64,000 nt of DNA from CAVTSA01 sp963790575. GTDB taxonomy: Bacteria; Chloroflexota; Dormibacteria; Dormibacterales; Dormibacteraceae. The stretch is taken from contig CAWBPD010000034.1 in assembly GCA_963790575.1 (NCBI GenBank), positions 62,001 through 126,000 of the forward strand, given 5' to 3'. Made by a program: the position numbers and the translations under genes. Below are positions 34,824 to 43,898 of the stretch, piece after piece (position 1 is the stretch's first letter; the number at the start of each line of letters is the position of its first letter). A model generated the notes under the pieces. That model had not been told where the DNA came from, made no database searches, and saw only the letters and a program-made list of their open reading frames with translations.

Positions 34824-36195
34824 TTATCTGGATCGGGCTCCGGCGCCGGTGCCGTCCCGGATGCGGACCCGGCGCCAGCGGTGGCGTGGAACCGTTCCCC
34901 ACTCGGTTCCGTCGGGTCGCAGGATCACCACCCGATCGGGCGTCACCTCGGTGGTCCGGTAGCCGCCCTCGTGGAGCGCAAAGTGGTGCCTCGGGCACAC
35001 GAGCCCGAGATTCTCATGATCGGTCGGGCCGCCCTGGCTCCAAGCGTCCCAGTGATGCGGCCTGCAATCCTTCGGGTGCCGGCCGCACCAGATACAACCG
35101 CCGTCCTGCAGGTCCAGGGCCTTGCGCTGCGCCACCGTGGTGGTGCGGAAGCCACGCCCCATGTGCAGCACGTCGACCACCCCGTCGCCGCGGTCCCCTA
35201 CCACCGCGATGCGGGCGAGGGCGTCGCAGGCGATCCGCTTCGCTGTCTCGCCCGAGACCGGCGTCCCCCAATCGATCTGGGGTGCCGGTGAGCCTTCCTC
35301 GCCGCGCAGCGTCTCGGCGCTGGCGACGATGGTCAGGTGCGGCTTCTCCTGCCCGTGCTCAGGCAGGTCGCCGCACGCCAAGCGGTGCTCCGCCAGCTCC
35401 GCCAGCGCGTCGGCACGGGCCTGGCCGGGAGTACGGCCGTCGTCCGAGGGCAGGGTGCACTTGTCCTCGGCGGCGATCGCACGGAGCGCGGTCTGGAGGA
35501 AGGTGCCACCCTCCGGGTCCAGCTCGCCGTTGCAGGTGAACCAGCCGTCGACGCGGCGCTTCTACCCCACGAAACTCCGCAAGCTCCGTTTCGCGGGGAC
35601 CCCGGGGGGAGGTCGAAGAAGCGTCGCTCCCGCTCGTCCCGCAGCACCTCCTCCCGGTTGAGTGTGCCTGCCGGTCGAGGAGGTGGAAGAGCTTGGAGCC
35701 ATGGGCTCGGAGCTGGGCGTGATCCATCTCCCGGGCCGCGAGCAGCATCTCCGACTCCACGCCGACCACGTCCTCATCGCTGAGGTGCCGGCGGACCCGG
35801 CGCAGGCTCTGGAGGATGACGATGGTGGCCTCGGGCGAGACCTCGCCGGCGTGCACCGCCTGGTCCAGAGCCGGGAACTCCTCCAGCTCGCAGGCGGTGC
35901 AGACCTTGGCGTAGGCGGCATTCGGCCGCATGTGCATGGACTGGGCGAGCCAGTCGGCGGCGTTGGCGACGCCGTAGGGATCGCCCTTCTCGATCCGCTT
36001 CAAAACCTTGATGTGGTCGAGCTCGATCGCGTTGATGCAGTTCTTGATCCGGTGGAGGAGCTGGAGGCGCCCCCAGGCCTTCAGCGGCTGCTCGGGGAGG
36101 TCGACCTGCTGAAGGTCGCGGAGAAGCCGCTTCAGGTCTTCGTCGTCAGACCCCAGCCAGACCTTCTCGGTGCTCTCCGGAACCTCCGCCAACAT
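34824..36195 (-). pseudogene. DUF222-HNH (13E12-type) endonuclease gene, broken by frameshift and element insertion
   Basis: The frame from ATG 36195 encodes the DUF222 domain (LLHRIKNCINAIELDHIKVL, ANAADWLAQSMHM). Near 35672 a one-base loss shifts coding: LLDRQ joins a second frame, REEVLRDERERRFFDL. A 47-bp palindromic element (35562-35608) then adds TAG and another shift. After it, KRRVDGWFTCNGELDPEGG resumes in a third frame and runs to the HNH core (GCIWCGRHPKDCRPHHWDAW, GLVCPRHHFALHEGG). Removing the element exactly rejoins FFDL to KRRVDGW. HNH proteins of this family are DNA-binding nucleases of unclear biology. An SOS box precedes it. Confidence 0.85.
35562..35608 (-). repeat. REP-like palindromic element inserted in the DUF222-HNH gene
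   Basis: A 47-bp element. On the minus strand it reads CCCCCGGGGT, then hairpin arms CCCCGCGAAAC and GTTTCGTGGGG around a GAGCTTGCG loop, ending in TAG. It is the same family as 32209-32300. Because its length is not a multiple of three and it brings a stop codon, it disrupts the host gene. The flanking codons rejoin with one Leu codon between GAC and AAG. Confidence 0.85.
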
Positions 36196-36215
36196 GCGTC
36201 AATTCTACCAGATGG

Positions 36216-36229
36216 CAAACGTATGTTCC
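36216..36229 (-). promoter_or_regulatory. LexA/DinR-type SOS box upstream of the DUF222-HNH gene
   Basis: Minus strand GGAACATACGTTTG, 21 bp upstream of the ATG at 36195. Twelve central positions fit GAACRNRYGTTY, the Gram-positive LexA consensus. Mycobacterial 13E12-repeat genes are reported members of the SOS regulon, which makes the site plausible. Binding is unproven. Confidence 0.6.
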
Positions 36230-36318
36230 GGACATTAACAGGACCTTTTTGCGGGGCTTCGCATTTCAGTCGGGAGCGCTGGACCTGATGGCTGGTGGAC
36301 GCGGACGATGCGACCACT

Positions 36319-36831
36319 TCACACCACCGGCGAAGAGAAGCACGCGGGGGGGTCGTCGACCAGTGGCTGACCGTAGTGGCGGACAGCGTCCATGGTCGTG
36401 CACCAGGCGAGCCCGTTCTCCTTCGCCACCGTGTCCACCGCCAGCTCGCCCAGGGCCTCGCAGAGGTGCGACTTCCCGGTCCCGCTGGGACCGTGGACGA
36501 CGAGGTTCTCGCCGCGGCCGACCCACTCCAGGGTCAGCAGGGCGCGCTGCGCGGCGGGAGGGATGGAGGAGCGCTCTTCACCCCAGCTCTCCAGGCTCTT
36601 GCCGGCCGGGAACCCGGCCGCCCGCTTGTGCATCTCTCGGGTGGCCTGGTCACGGCCGTGGACCTCCTCGAGCAACAGAACGCGCAGGATCTCGGCCGGG
36701 TCCCAGCGCTGAGCGCGGGCGGTGGCGCACACCTCGGGCGCCATCCGGCGCAGGTAGGGGAGGCGAAGGCGGTGCAGGAGGCGCTCCAGCTCGGCGGGCA
36801 GCGGCGGTGGCTCGGGAGTCCGAGTGCTCAT
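36319..36831 (-). pseudogene. istB: IstB-like ATPase of an IS21-family element, C-terminally truncated
   Basis: The 170-codon frame matches the IS21 helper ATPase up to and just past Walker A (NLVVHGPSGTGKSHLCEALG). Family members are about 250 residues, so Walker B and the rest are missing. The N-terminal LHRLRLPYLRRMAPEVCATA segment is normal. It overlaps the istA stop by 4 bp (ATGA), the standard IS21 arrangement. Beyond its end (36196-36318) I see no clear insertion-sequence terminus. Confidence 0.82.
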
Positions 36832-38095
36832 TCTCCAAAGCCCTCCCAGGCAGCCGTGCCCGGCTGGTTCGAGAAGCGGTCGTCGGCCACCCTTGGCGGC
36901 GCCTTGGCTGGGCCCGCGAAACGCAGGCGAGCGGCGATCGAGGCGACGTCCTTCTCGCCAAAGCGCCGAGACTGGGCGGCTGCCGCCAGCGCGCGCTCGA
37001 CCAGATCGGCGCCCAGCAGGCCGGCCAGCAGGACCGCCTCCCGCATCTTGCTGGGGATCCTCGCCACGCCCTCGGCGGCGGCCAGCTTCAGCCACTGCTC
37101 GGCGCCCGGCCCCAGCTCCAGGAAGCTCCGCCCCTCCTCGGTCCGCGGCCGCGGCTTGGGGTCCAGGATGGACCTGCCCCGGGGGTGGTCCGGGTAGTCC
37201 TCGTCCAGGATCTGGGGCCGACCGGGAACTGACAGCTGATGGCGCCTGATCTCCGTCACCTCCGTCCTCACCCTGGCCGGTGAGCAGCACGTCCTCGCCG
37301 GTGCCGCGGACCAGACCTCCTTGCCCTCGTTCCCCGGTGGGGTCGAGTAGGGCACGTTGCCCAGGCGGATCGTCCGGTCCTCGTAGACGGTGCGGCTCTC
37401 ACCCAGCGCGGCCGTGAAGGGGTCCGGACGGACCAGGTGCAGGTGCGCAAGCTCTTCGCGCAATCGCGCCGCAGGGGCCTGCCCGCTCAGCCGCTGGACC
37501 GTGCTGTTGGTCTCCGCCATGACTCGCTCGCAGGCCTCCAGCAGCTCGCTGAACGACTCGTAGTCCTCGAGTAGGTTGGCATCCGCGGGGACCAGGTCGG
37601 CCTTGGCGATGCGGACAGTGGCTTCCGAGCCGCCCTTGCTCTCAGGGTCGTAGGGAACACAGGTCGCCACCGTCAGGCCGTAGTGGCGACCCATGGCCAC
37701 CATCTGCGGATGACGCACCGGGATGCTCGCCACCCTCCCCGCCGTTACCGTCGTCTCATTGTCGGTCAGGCAGTACGTCGGCACCCCTCCGAACCGCCTC
37801 AGGGCCAGGTCGAGGCAACTGATGAGCGTGCCCAGGGTTCGGTCCCAGGTCGTTGGCAGGACACGTAGCGGTTCCAGGCCAACCAGGCGCAGAACAACTG
37901 GGTCTTCCGCTCCTTGATCATCGGACCCTTCGCCCAGTCGCACTGCATCCACAGCCCCGGCTCCGGCACCCACGGTCGGTAGGTCCGGCGGTGGCCGGCC
38001 CGCCATCCCAGCTTGGCCCTGTGCACCGCCCGCCGGGTAGTCCGCTCGTTACCGACATACCCATCGCCAGCGGCGCTTGTCCCAGATCAGCCGGA
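36828..38095 (-). pseudogene. istA: IstA-like IS21-family transposase remnant
   Basis: A DDE transposase in at least two frames. The first catalytic Asp is in LWMQCDWAKGPMIKERKTQL (about 37920), read in one frame. Near 37860 coding shifts to the frame with GGVPTYCLTDNETTVTAGR (second Asp) and ESKGGSEATVRIAKADLVP (Glu), which continues to the istB overlap. The N-terminal helix-turn-helix is absent; similarity begins at NERTTRRAVHRAKLGW. The element is decayed and cannot move on its own. Confidence 0.82.
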
Positions 38096-38420
38096 CCGGT
38101 CGCGGCCGAAGCAGGGCAGGTCGCGGAGCTCAAACCGGCATCCGTTCGTGGGCCTGGGCCCGGCACCCGCGCTCCGGCGCTTCGCCCAGCTGCCAGGCCT
38201 TGCTGCGTGCCACTGCTCGCGCCTGACGGATCGCATCCAGACCCTTCTCCCCCACGCGCCTACTGAAGTGTTCCGGTTAAGCCCCGCTGGTGCACCTGCG
38301 GGGCCCCACGCGCCCGGATAAGCCCCGCTGGTGCACGTGCACCAATGGCCCTCCTCTCCGTCGGAGATGTGGGGAGCCGGATACCGCTGATACCATCATT
38401 TCGGACGTGGCGGTGAAGGC
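38096..38420. other. Gap with family A repeat and presumed promoter
   Basis: No intact gene. From 38096 to 38270 the minus strand has a short stretch (ARAVARSKAWQLGEAPE) that I cannot assign. 38281-38345 carries the repeat pair. The last 70 bp lead into the molybdopterin protein, with a GGTGAAGG ribosome site just before ATG 38421; no confident -10/-35 is seen. Confidence 0.5.
38275..38345. repeat. Intergenic tandem repeat, family A, two copies
   Basis: GCCCCGCTGGTGCAC occurs at 38281-38295 and 38322-38336, a pitch of 41 bp, with CCGGTTAA and CCGGATAA before the two copies. The same phrase, GGTTAACCCCCGCTGGTGCA, is found at 973-992, so this is a dispersed family. The second copy extends into the palindrome GGTGCACGTGCACC. 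Confidence 0.85.
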
Positions 38421-40217
38421 ATGACCATCGGACCGACAGACGATCCACCCAGCGCCGCGACCGCGCCCGGGGAACGCGCGACCACTTCCCCGGAGCGACT
38501 CGCCGACTATCGCGCCCGACTCTCAGGCGGTGAGAACGTCATCGACCCCGAGCACTGGGCGGGCTCGCTGCCGGCAGCCCAGGGCATCGCGCCGCGGCTA
38601 CGGCTCGGCAGGGAGCGCTGGTTCAACGTCCTCTGGCTGATCCCGATCGGCTTCGGGGTCGTGCTCGCCGCGGTGGCGGCCGCCCAGGCCCTACGGGACA
38701 TCCCCGCAGTGCAGGCTTTCGTCGCCAGGTACCCGGGCACCATCGTCTCCCCCGGCACCCAGCCCGGCATGCCGTGGTGGGTGGATCTTCAGCACTTCGT
38801 CAACGCGCTCTTCATGATCTTCATCATCCGGGCCGGCCTCCAGATCCTGGCCGATCATCCCCGGCTGTACTGGACCCGGCACTCGACGCCGGGACGTGAG
38901 TGGTTCCGGATCCAGAAGCCGGTGCCGCCGGATCCGTTGTGGACAGCGAAGCAGGATTCGATCAGCCTGCCCGAGCACATCGGGCTCCCCGGCCTCCGCC
39001 ACTCGATCGGCCTGGCGCGCTGGTGGCACCTGGGCCTGGACGTGTTGTGGCTGCTGAACGGGATCGTCTTCTACATCCTCATCTTCGCCACCGGTCAGTG
39101 GCAGCGAATCGTGCCCACGACTTGGGAGGTGTTTCCGGCTGCCGGGTCAGTCCTCCTGCAGTACCTCTCGTTGCACTGGCCGGCGGAGACCGGCTGGACC
39201 GCCTACAACGCGCTCCAGCTGCTGGCCTACTTCGTCACCGTGTTCGTCGCCGCTCCGCTGGCGCTGATCACCGGCCTCGGGATGTCACCTGCGCTCTCCA
39301 CCCGGGTCAAGCCCGTGAGCAGGGTGCTGTCCATCCAGGTGGCGCGGTCGGCGCACTTCCTGGTGCTGTGCTGGTTCCTGTTCTTCATCGTCATCCACGT
39401 GACCCTGGTCTTCACCACCGGGCTGCTGCGGAACCTGAATCACATCTATGCCGACCGCAACGACACCAGCTGGCTGGGGCTCGTGATCTTCTGCGGCACG
39501 ATGGCGCTTTTGGTTGTGATCTGGTTTTTGGCGTCACCCTTCACGCGGCGTAATCCGCGGCTGGTGCAGCGGCTCGGGTACACGCTGGTCGGCCCCGTGC
39601 AGCGTCTCTTCGAGCATGTCGACGCGACGCCGGGCGAGTACCGCGAGCGCGACATCTCGCCCTATTTCTGGCACAACGGAGCCTTCCCCACCACACCGGC
39701 GTACCGGCGCTTGTTTGACGAAGGGTTCGCCTCCTGGCGCCTCAAGGTCCAGGGGCTGGTAGAGAACCCCGTCGAGTTGAGCCTCGACGACCTCCGTGCG
39801 CTCCCCCACCACCAACAGATCACACAACACTTCTGCATCCAGGGGTGGTCCGGAGTCGCCAAGTGGGGCGGCGTCTCCATGCAGTCGATCCTGGATCTGG
39901 TCAAGCCAACGCCGGAGGCCCGCTGGGTGGTGTTCTATTCCCTGGGTGACGGCCCGGACGGGGGTCTCTATTACGACGCCCATCCGATCGAGCAGATGCG
40001 CTATCACCTGACGATGCTCGCGTATGAGATGAACGGCCAGACCCTCTCCTACGGGCACGGCGCCCCGCTCCGCCTTCGTAACGAGGTCCAGCTCGGGTTC
40101 AAACAGGTCAAATGGCTGGCCGGGATCGACTTCGTCGAGAGCTTCTCCGAGGTGGGCGGCGGTTATGGCGGCTACAACCCCGACCACGAATTCTTCGGGT
40201 ACCGCCAGTCAATCTGA
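38421..40217 (+). CDS. Cytochrome b-type membrane domain fused to a sulfite-oxidase-fold molybdopterin domain
   Basis: A 598-residue fusion. Residues 60-400 contain about five membrane helices with His residues suited to haem b (WVDLQHFVNALFMIFIIRAG, LARWWHLGLDVLWLLNG, SAHFLVLCWFLFFIVIHVTL). The C-terminal 200 residues are the molybdenum-cofactor domain of the sulfite oxidase/YedY fold, with the Mo-ligating Cys472 in QHFCIQGWSGVAKWGGV. It would oxidise or reduce a small substrate and exchange electrons with a membrane carrier. The downstream copper protein is a candidate partner (inference). It overlaps the next, opposing gene by 46 bp. Confidence 0.85.
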   Translation: MTIGPTDDPPSAATAPGERATTSPERLADYRARLSGGENVIDPEHWAGSLPAAQGIAPRLRLGRERWFNVLWLIPIGFGVVLAAVAAAQALRDIPAVQAFVARYPGTIVSPGTQPGMPWWVDLQHFVNALFMIFIIRAGLQILADHPRLYWTRHSTPGREWFRIQKPVPPDPLWTAKQDSISLPEHIGLPGLRHSIGLARWWHLGLDVLWLLNGIVFYILIFATGQWQRIVPTTWEVFPAAGSVLLQYLSLHWPAETGWTAYNALQLLAYFVTVFVAAPLALITGLGMSPALSTRVKPVSRVLSIQVARSAHFLVLCWFLFFIVIHVTLVFTTGLLRNLNHIYADRNDTSWLGLVIFCGTMALLVVIWFLASPFTRRNPRLVQRLGYTLVGPVQRLFEHVDATPGEYRERDISPYFWHNGAFPTTPAYRRLFDEGFASWRLKVQGLVENPVELSLDDLRALPHHQQITQHFCIQGWSGVAKWGGVSMQSILDLVKPTPEARWVVFYSLGDGPDGGLYYDAHPIEQMRYHLTMLAYEMNGQTLSYGHGAPLRLRNEVQLGFKQVKWLAGIDFVESFSEVGGGYGGYNPDHEFFGYRQSI

Positions 40218-41176
40218 GCGGAGCGGTCGGTGCCACGCGCGGGCGACCGCACCCAGAGCCGGGCGGCGAAGAGGACCAGCAGCGGACCCGTGTTGAGGTC
40301 GGTGCCATATCCGGTCAAGATGCCGCCCAGAAACTCGGTGGTGAGGAAGAGGAACCCGCCGATCACCGCACCCACCAGCAGCACGGTGTTCCGGCGCCGG
40401 TCGAGCAGGACCATGATTCCGACCGTGGTCATGGTCGCCGCTGCGATGATCGACACCAGGAGGCCGCGACCGCTGGTCAGTGCCGCCAGCGCGCTGTCGA
40501 GTGCCGCCACGGGGCCGGATCCGATGAAGGCGGCGGCGGCGGCGAAGGAGTACCGGGTGGCATTGGGACCGCTGTTGAAGGGAAGGCCCATCAACGCCGC
40601 CAGCAGGAACCAGAGCGCCGCCCAGAGCAGGCGGCCGATGAGGTCGTGGGCAGCGCTGGCGACGGCGGCGTCCGGCGCCCCGGACGACGGCCACACCAGG
40701 AGGCCGATCACGGCATAGAGCAGGACCGCGCCCGGCGCTCCCGTGAGCGGCGATGCCGTGCCCATGAACAGCATCCCCAGCCCTTCTCCCATCAGCCACA
40801 CCACCAGCGTCCAGCCGAAGGAGAGGACGAGCGCGGGCCGAACGGTGCGGGGCGAAACGATCAGGCCCAGCCCGATCGTGATCTGGATCAAGGCAAAGCA
40901 GGCGTTCCAGAGCACGTGATGAGGGAGGGCGATCTGCACCGCGTGCACGATCGCGGTGTGGACGACCCAGGGCTGACCCTGCGCGTTGGAGGTGATGAAG
41001 ACGTCCAGAAAGGCAGGGCTGAACATGTACGGCTGGAGCTGGAGGGCCCCGTCCAGCAGCCAGACCACGCCGAGCGCGAGCTGAATGATGCGCGGCGAGA
41101 TAGCCACCCGCACGAATGGCCGGCTCGACCCCGGGGAGCGCCCCCTCCCGTCGGTCGCGGTGGCCTGGGCCGCCAT
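40172..41176 (-). CDS. Multi-pass membrane protein, DoxX-like in part
   Basis: A 334-residue, very hydrophobic protein with eight to nine predicted helices. The first part (ISPRIIQLALGVVWLLDGAL, FALIQITIGLGLIV) resembles DoxX-type redox membrane proteins; I do not recognise the rest. It ends inside the 3' end of the molybdopterin gene on the other strand and starts 9 bp after the copper-protein stop, so the two minus-strand genes are probably co-transcribed. Confidence 0.6.
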   Translation of the reverse strand: MAAQATATDGRGRSPGSSRPFVRVAISPRIIQLALGVVWLLDGALQLQPYMFSPAFLDVFITSNAQGQPWVVHTAIVHAVQIALPHHVLWNACFALIQITIGLGLIVSPRTVRPALVLSFGWTLVVWLMGEGLGMLFMGTASPLTGAPGAVLLYAVIGLLVWPSSGAPDAAVASAAHDLIGRLLWAALWFLLAALMGLPFNSGPNATRYSFAAAAAFIGSGPVAALDSALAALTSGRGLLVSIIAAATMTTVGIMVLLDRRRNTVLLVGAVIGGFLFLTTEFLGGILTGYGTDLNTGPLLVLFAARLWVRSPARGTDRSAQIDWRYPKNSWSGL

Positions 41177-41185
41177 CACCCAGAC

Positions 41186-41773
41186 CTAGGTCGAGATCGA
41201 GGGACTCCCGGAGCTGGTGACATTGAAGTTGTCCCACATGCCCGCGGACATGTGACCGGGCACCAGACAGCCGATCTTGTACTGCCCTGTCGAACTGGCT
41301 GTGAACGTGAAGGTTCCGGAGGTGTTGGGCTGTAACCCGGACGTCGGGTCACTGGTCGCCGCCCCTGAGAAGACAGGGCTGGTGGAGCTGGTGCTCTGCA
41401 CTATCGCGCACGAATGCGGAATCGTCGACTTGTTGTTGCACTGGACGGTGACTGACCATCCCTGGGGCACGTTCACCGTCATCTGCCCATTGGAGAATCC
41501 GTCGAAGGTGAAGCCGGTGATGTTCAGAGTGAGCGTGACTGATTTGCTTGATGAGTCCACGTTCAGGTACTGGCTGCTGCCACCCGCGGACGGCGAGGTG
41601 GGGGCCGCGGTCGGCGTCCCGGACCCGGAGCCGGAACCAGACCCGCCGTTCGGGGATGAGCCCGAGCTGCCACACGCGGCAAGGAGGAGCCCGGCGGCGA
41701 GCACGATCCCGATCAGAGCGAAGGGCCGGCGGGCCTCGCGAGGGCTCCTGCCGAGCGGCGTCACGGTTCTCAT
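41186..41773 (-). CDS. Sulfocyanin-like blue copper lipoprotein
   Basis: A 195-residue exported electron carrier. The signal peptide ends in lipobox LLLAACGSSG (lipidated Cys34), followed by a Ser/Gly/Thr/Pro linker to about 68. The cupredoxin domain has all type-1 copper ligands: His120 (TIPHSC), then Cys169, His174 and Met179 in GCLVPGHMSAGM, a C-X4-H-X4-M spacing like sulfocyanin. Annotating from TTG 41782 would add three residues; ATG 41773 is preferred. It likely shuttles electrons at the outer face of the membrane. Confidence 0.83.
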   Translation of the reverse strand: MRTVTPLGRSPREARRPFALIGIVLAAGLLLAACGSSGSSPNGGSGSGSGSGTPTAAPTSPSAGGSSQYLNVDSSSKSVTLTLNITGFTFDGFSNGQMTVNVPQGWSVTVQCNNKSTIPHSCAIVQSTSSTSPVFSGAATSDPTSGLQPNTSGTFTFTASSTGQYKIGCLVPGHMSAGMWDNFNVTSSGSPSIST

Positions 41774-41782
41774 CCTGCGCAA

Positions 41783-42805
41783 TTAAGAGATTGCGCCACC
41801 GAGGACCTGGTGTGCTTCCAGCAGCATGATGCCGAGGTAGCCGACCAGCACCAACCAAGCCAGGCTCATGGTCACCCGGGCCCGCGCCGGCACCTCGCGG
41901 TAATAGGCGCTCTGGTCGTTCCGGAAGCGGGCGATGATGGCCGGCAGGGAGAGGATGGCGAAGACCAGGACGATCGGGCTCAGCCCGAACGCGATCACCG
42001 CGACCAGGAGCGCCGCCGCACCCACCAACTGGAACCACTTGGAGGCGACGGCCAGGATCCAGCCCCCGTCGAACATCCCGAACGGGATCAGGTTGAAGAG
42101 GTTGATCAAGAACCCCAGGTAGGCCCACAGGAGCAGCACCGGCTGGTGACTCCACAGATAGAGGCCGTAGGCCGCGGTCGCCGCCAGCGTTCCCGAGATG
42201 GGCCCCGCGATGCCGATGCGGGCCTGGTTGAGCGCGTCGGTCGCGTTCTGGCGCTGGAAGATGGCGGCGCCGAAGAAAGGGATGAAGAGCGGTGCCGAGG
42301 CTCGCATCCCCTGCCGCCGGATCTCCACCACGTGACCCATCTCGTGACAGAAGATCATGACCACGAAGCCGAGCGCGAACCAGGGTCCGAAGAAGGCGGC
42401 ATAGGCCAGGAAGCTGACCGCCATCGAACCCAGCGTCAGCAGCGCCGGGAGCTTGAGTCCCAAGAGCAGCAGGTACTTCCCCCACGCGACCATCGCGAGG
42501 AGAAAGCCACCGATGCCCCCGCCCCAGCCCCAACGGCGGGGGCGGCCTCCGCCTGAGGGTGGTGGGGGCAGCCCGGGACCGCCCGGCCCCTGTTGAGGCG
42601 GCCGCCAGTCCCCCTGCGGCGCCCACGCTGGTGGCGGTAGCGGCTGCCCGGTCTGCGATGTGGGCCGCCAGTCGCCCTGCGGCGCCCACGTGGGCGGCCC
42701 GGGGGGCACCGGCGACCCCTCGGAGGGGGGCAGTGGGTATGGCTGGCGCGGGTCCGGCACCGCCCCGAAGGGTGGAGTGGGATCGTTCGGAGACCAGGAA
42801 CCCAT
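41783..42805 (-). CDS. Site-2 protease-like membrane metalloprotease (M50)
   Basis: A 340-residue protein. The first 100 residues are Pro/Gly-rich with two TWAPQGDWRP-like repeats, presumably a cytosolic binding tail. The membrane core carries the zinc motif VVMIFCHEMGHVVEIRRQG and the distal ligand motif NLIPFGMFDGGW. Intramembrane proteases of this kind cleave anti-sigma factors or other membrane proteins. It ends 9 bp before the copper-protein ATG. The ATG at 42805 follows the Pro-rich frame start. Confidence 0.85.
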   Translation of the reverse strand: MGSWSPNDPTPPFGAVPDPRQPYPLPPSEGSPVPPGPPTWAPQGDWRPTSQTGQPLPPPAWAPQGDWRPPQQGPGGPGLPPPPSGGGRPRRWGWGGGIGGFLLAMVAWGKYLLLLGLKLPALLTLGSMAVSFLAYAAFFGPWFALGFVVMIFCHEMGHVVEIRRQGMRASAPLFIPFFGAAIFQRQNATDALNQARIGIAGPISGTLAATAAYGLYLWSHQPVLLLWAYLGFLINLFNLIPFGMFDGGWILAVASKWFQLVGAAALLVAVIAFGLSPIVLVFAILSLPAIIARFRNDQSAYYREVPARARVTMSLAWLVLVGYLGIMLLEAHQVLGGAIS

Positions 42806-42815
42806 CGCACCAACG

Positions 42816-42821
42816 TGTATA
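42816..42821 (-). promoter_or_regulatory. Possible -10 box for the M50 protease gene
   Basis: Minus strand TATACA at 42821-42816, 10 bp before ATG 42805, in otherwise very GC-rich DNA. No clear -35. If it is used, the transcript would be nearly leaderless. The rest of the 145-bp gap to glpX has no gene. Confidence 0.3.
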
Positions 42822-42950
42822 CGCGCGCGGTCCCCGCACACGCCGACGCCCGCTCGACCGGCGTCCGGTCCCGTTCGCATCCCCCATCCACCTCGACGGT
42901 CCCAGAGTGGCATGGGCTGGGCTTGGGGTGGGCTGGCCTTGGGGTGGGGC

Positions 42951-43898
42951 TCAGCCCCGGTGGTGGCGTGTGGTGAGGCGCCGGGCGGTTCCCGTGACCG
43001 TGGAGAGGACGATCGACTCGGTCTCGTCCCAGGGCCGGCCCAGCCGCGGACCTCTGAGCAAGAGGCCATCGCTGATCCCCGTGATGGCCGCCTCCACCGG
43101 CCCTGGCGCGAGGTCGGCGATTCCGTACGTCCGGCCCAACGCTTCCATCCCTGCCAGCTCCCGCTCCTCGTCGTTGCGGGGCCAGAGCTTGGCGGTGATC
43201 TCGCCGCCCAGGCAGCGCGCCAGGCCGGCCTCGACCACCGTCTCCTGGAGGCCGCCGATCCCGACCATGGCGTCGACCCCACCGGTGCCGCTCGCCGCCA
43301 GCAGCGCCCCCGCCAGCTCGCCTTCCTCGAGCAGGACGAGGCGGGCACCGGCGGACTTGATCTCGTTGATCAGATCCTGGTGGCGGGGCCGCTCGAGCAC
43401 CGCGATCAGAAGGTCACCGACTCTCACGTCCCGCGCGAACGCGAGGCGGCGGAGGTTGTCCCCGATATCGTCGTCCAGGTCGAGCGCGTCGCGCCCCGTC
43501 GGGCCCGCGACCACCTTCAGCATGTAGCGCAGGGGCGGCAGATCCGGGACCGCGCCCGGCGCTGCCGCGTAGAGGACCGAGATCGCCCCACCACGCCCGG
43601 TGGCGGCCAGGCTCGCCCCCTCGGCCGGGTAGGCGACCAGGTACCACGCGGGGTCTTCGCTGTCCTCCCTCAGGACCCCGGTCCAACCCGCCGTCCCGTG
43701 GCGCACGCCGAGGTCGGCCTCCACCTGGAAGCCGGCCACATTGAAGGCGTGGCCGATCGCGCCCACCGCCCGCTGGCGCAGCTCCTCCGCCTCGGCACGA
43801 CCGGCGCCGTGGGCGGCGGCCAGCGCCGCCAGCTCGGTCGCCCGCAACAGGACGGGCGCGCAGGTCGGGTGCTGGACGCCGCGTTCGATGGTCGCCAT
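42951..43898 (-). CDS. glpX: Class II fructose-1,6-bisphosphatase
   Basis: A 315-residue metal-dependent phosphatase of gluconeogenesis. Family segments are GGAISVLYAAAPGAVPDLPP, VLERPRHQDLINEIKSAGAR, LLEEGELAGALLAA and GTGGVDAMVGIGGLQETVVE, the metal and substrate region. It starts within the pyrG stop (TAATG), so it is translationally coupled to pyrG. Confidence 0.9.
   Translation of the reverse strand: MATIERGVQHPTCAPVLLRATELAALAAAHGAGRAEAEELRQRAVGAIGHAFNVAGFQVEADLGVRHGTAGWTGVLREDSEDPAWYLVAYPAEGASLAATGRGGAISVLYAAAPGAVPDLPPLRYMLKVVAGPTGRDALDLDDDIGDNLRRLAFARDVRVGDLLIAVLERPRHQDLINEIKSAGARLVLLEEGELAGALLAASGTGGVDAMVGIGGLQETVVEAGLARCLGGEITAKLWPRNDEERELAGMEALGRTYGIADLAPGPVEAAITGISDGLLLRGPRLGRPWDETESIVLSTVTGTARRLTTRHHRG

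Noticed and set aside
36196..36318. Right-hand terminus of the IS21 element
   Set aside because: No terminal inverted repeat or target duplication could be recognised, so the boundary is left undefined.
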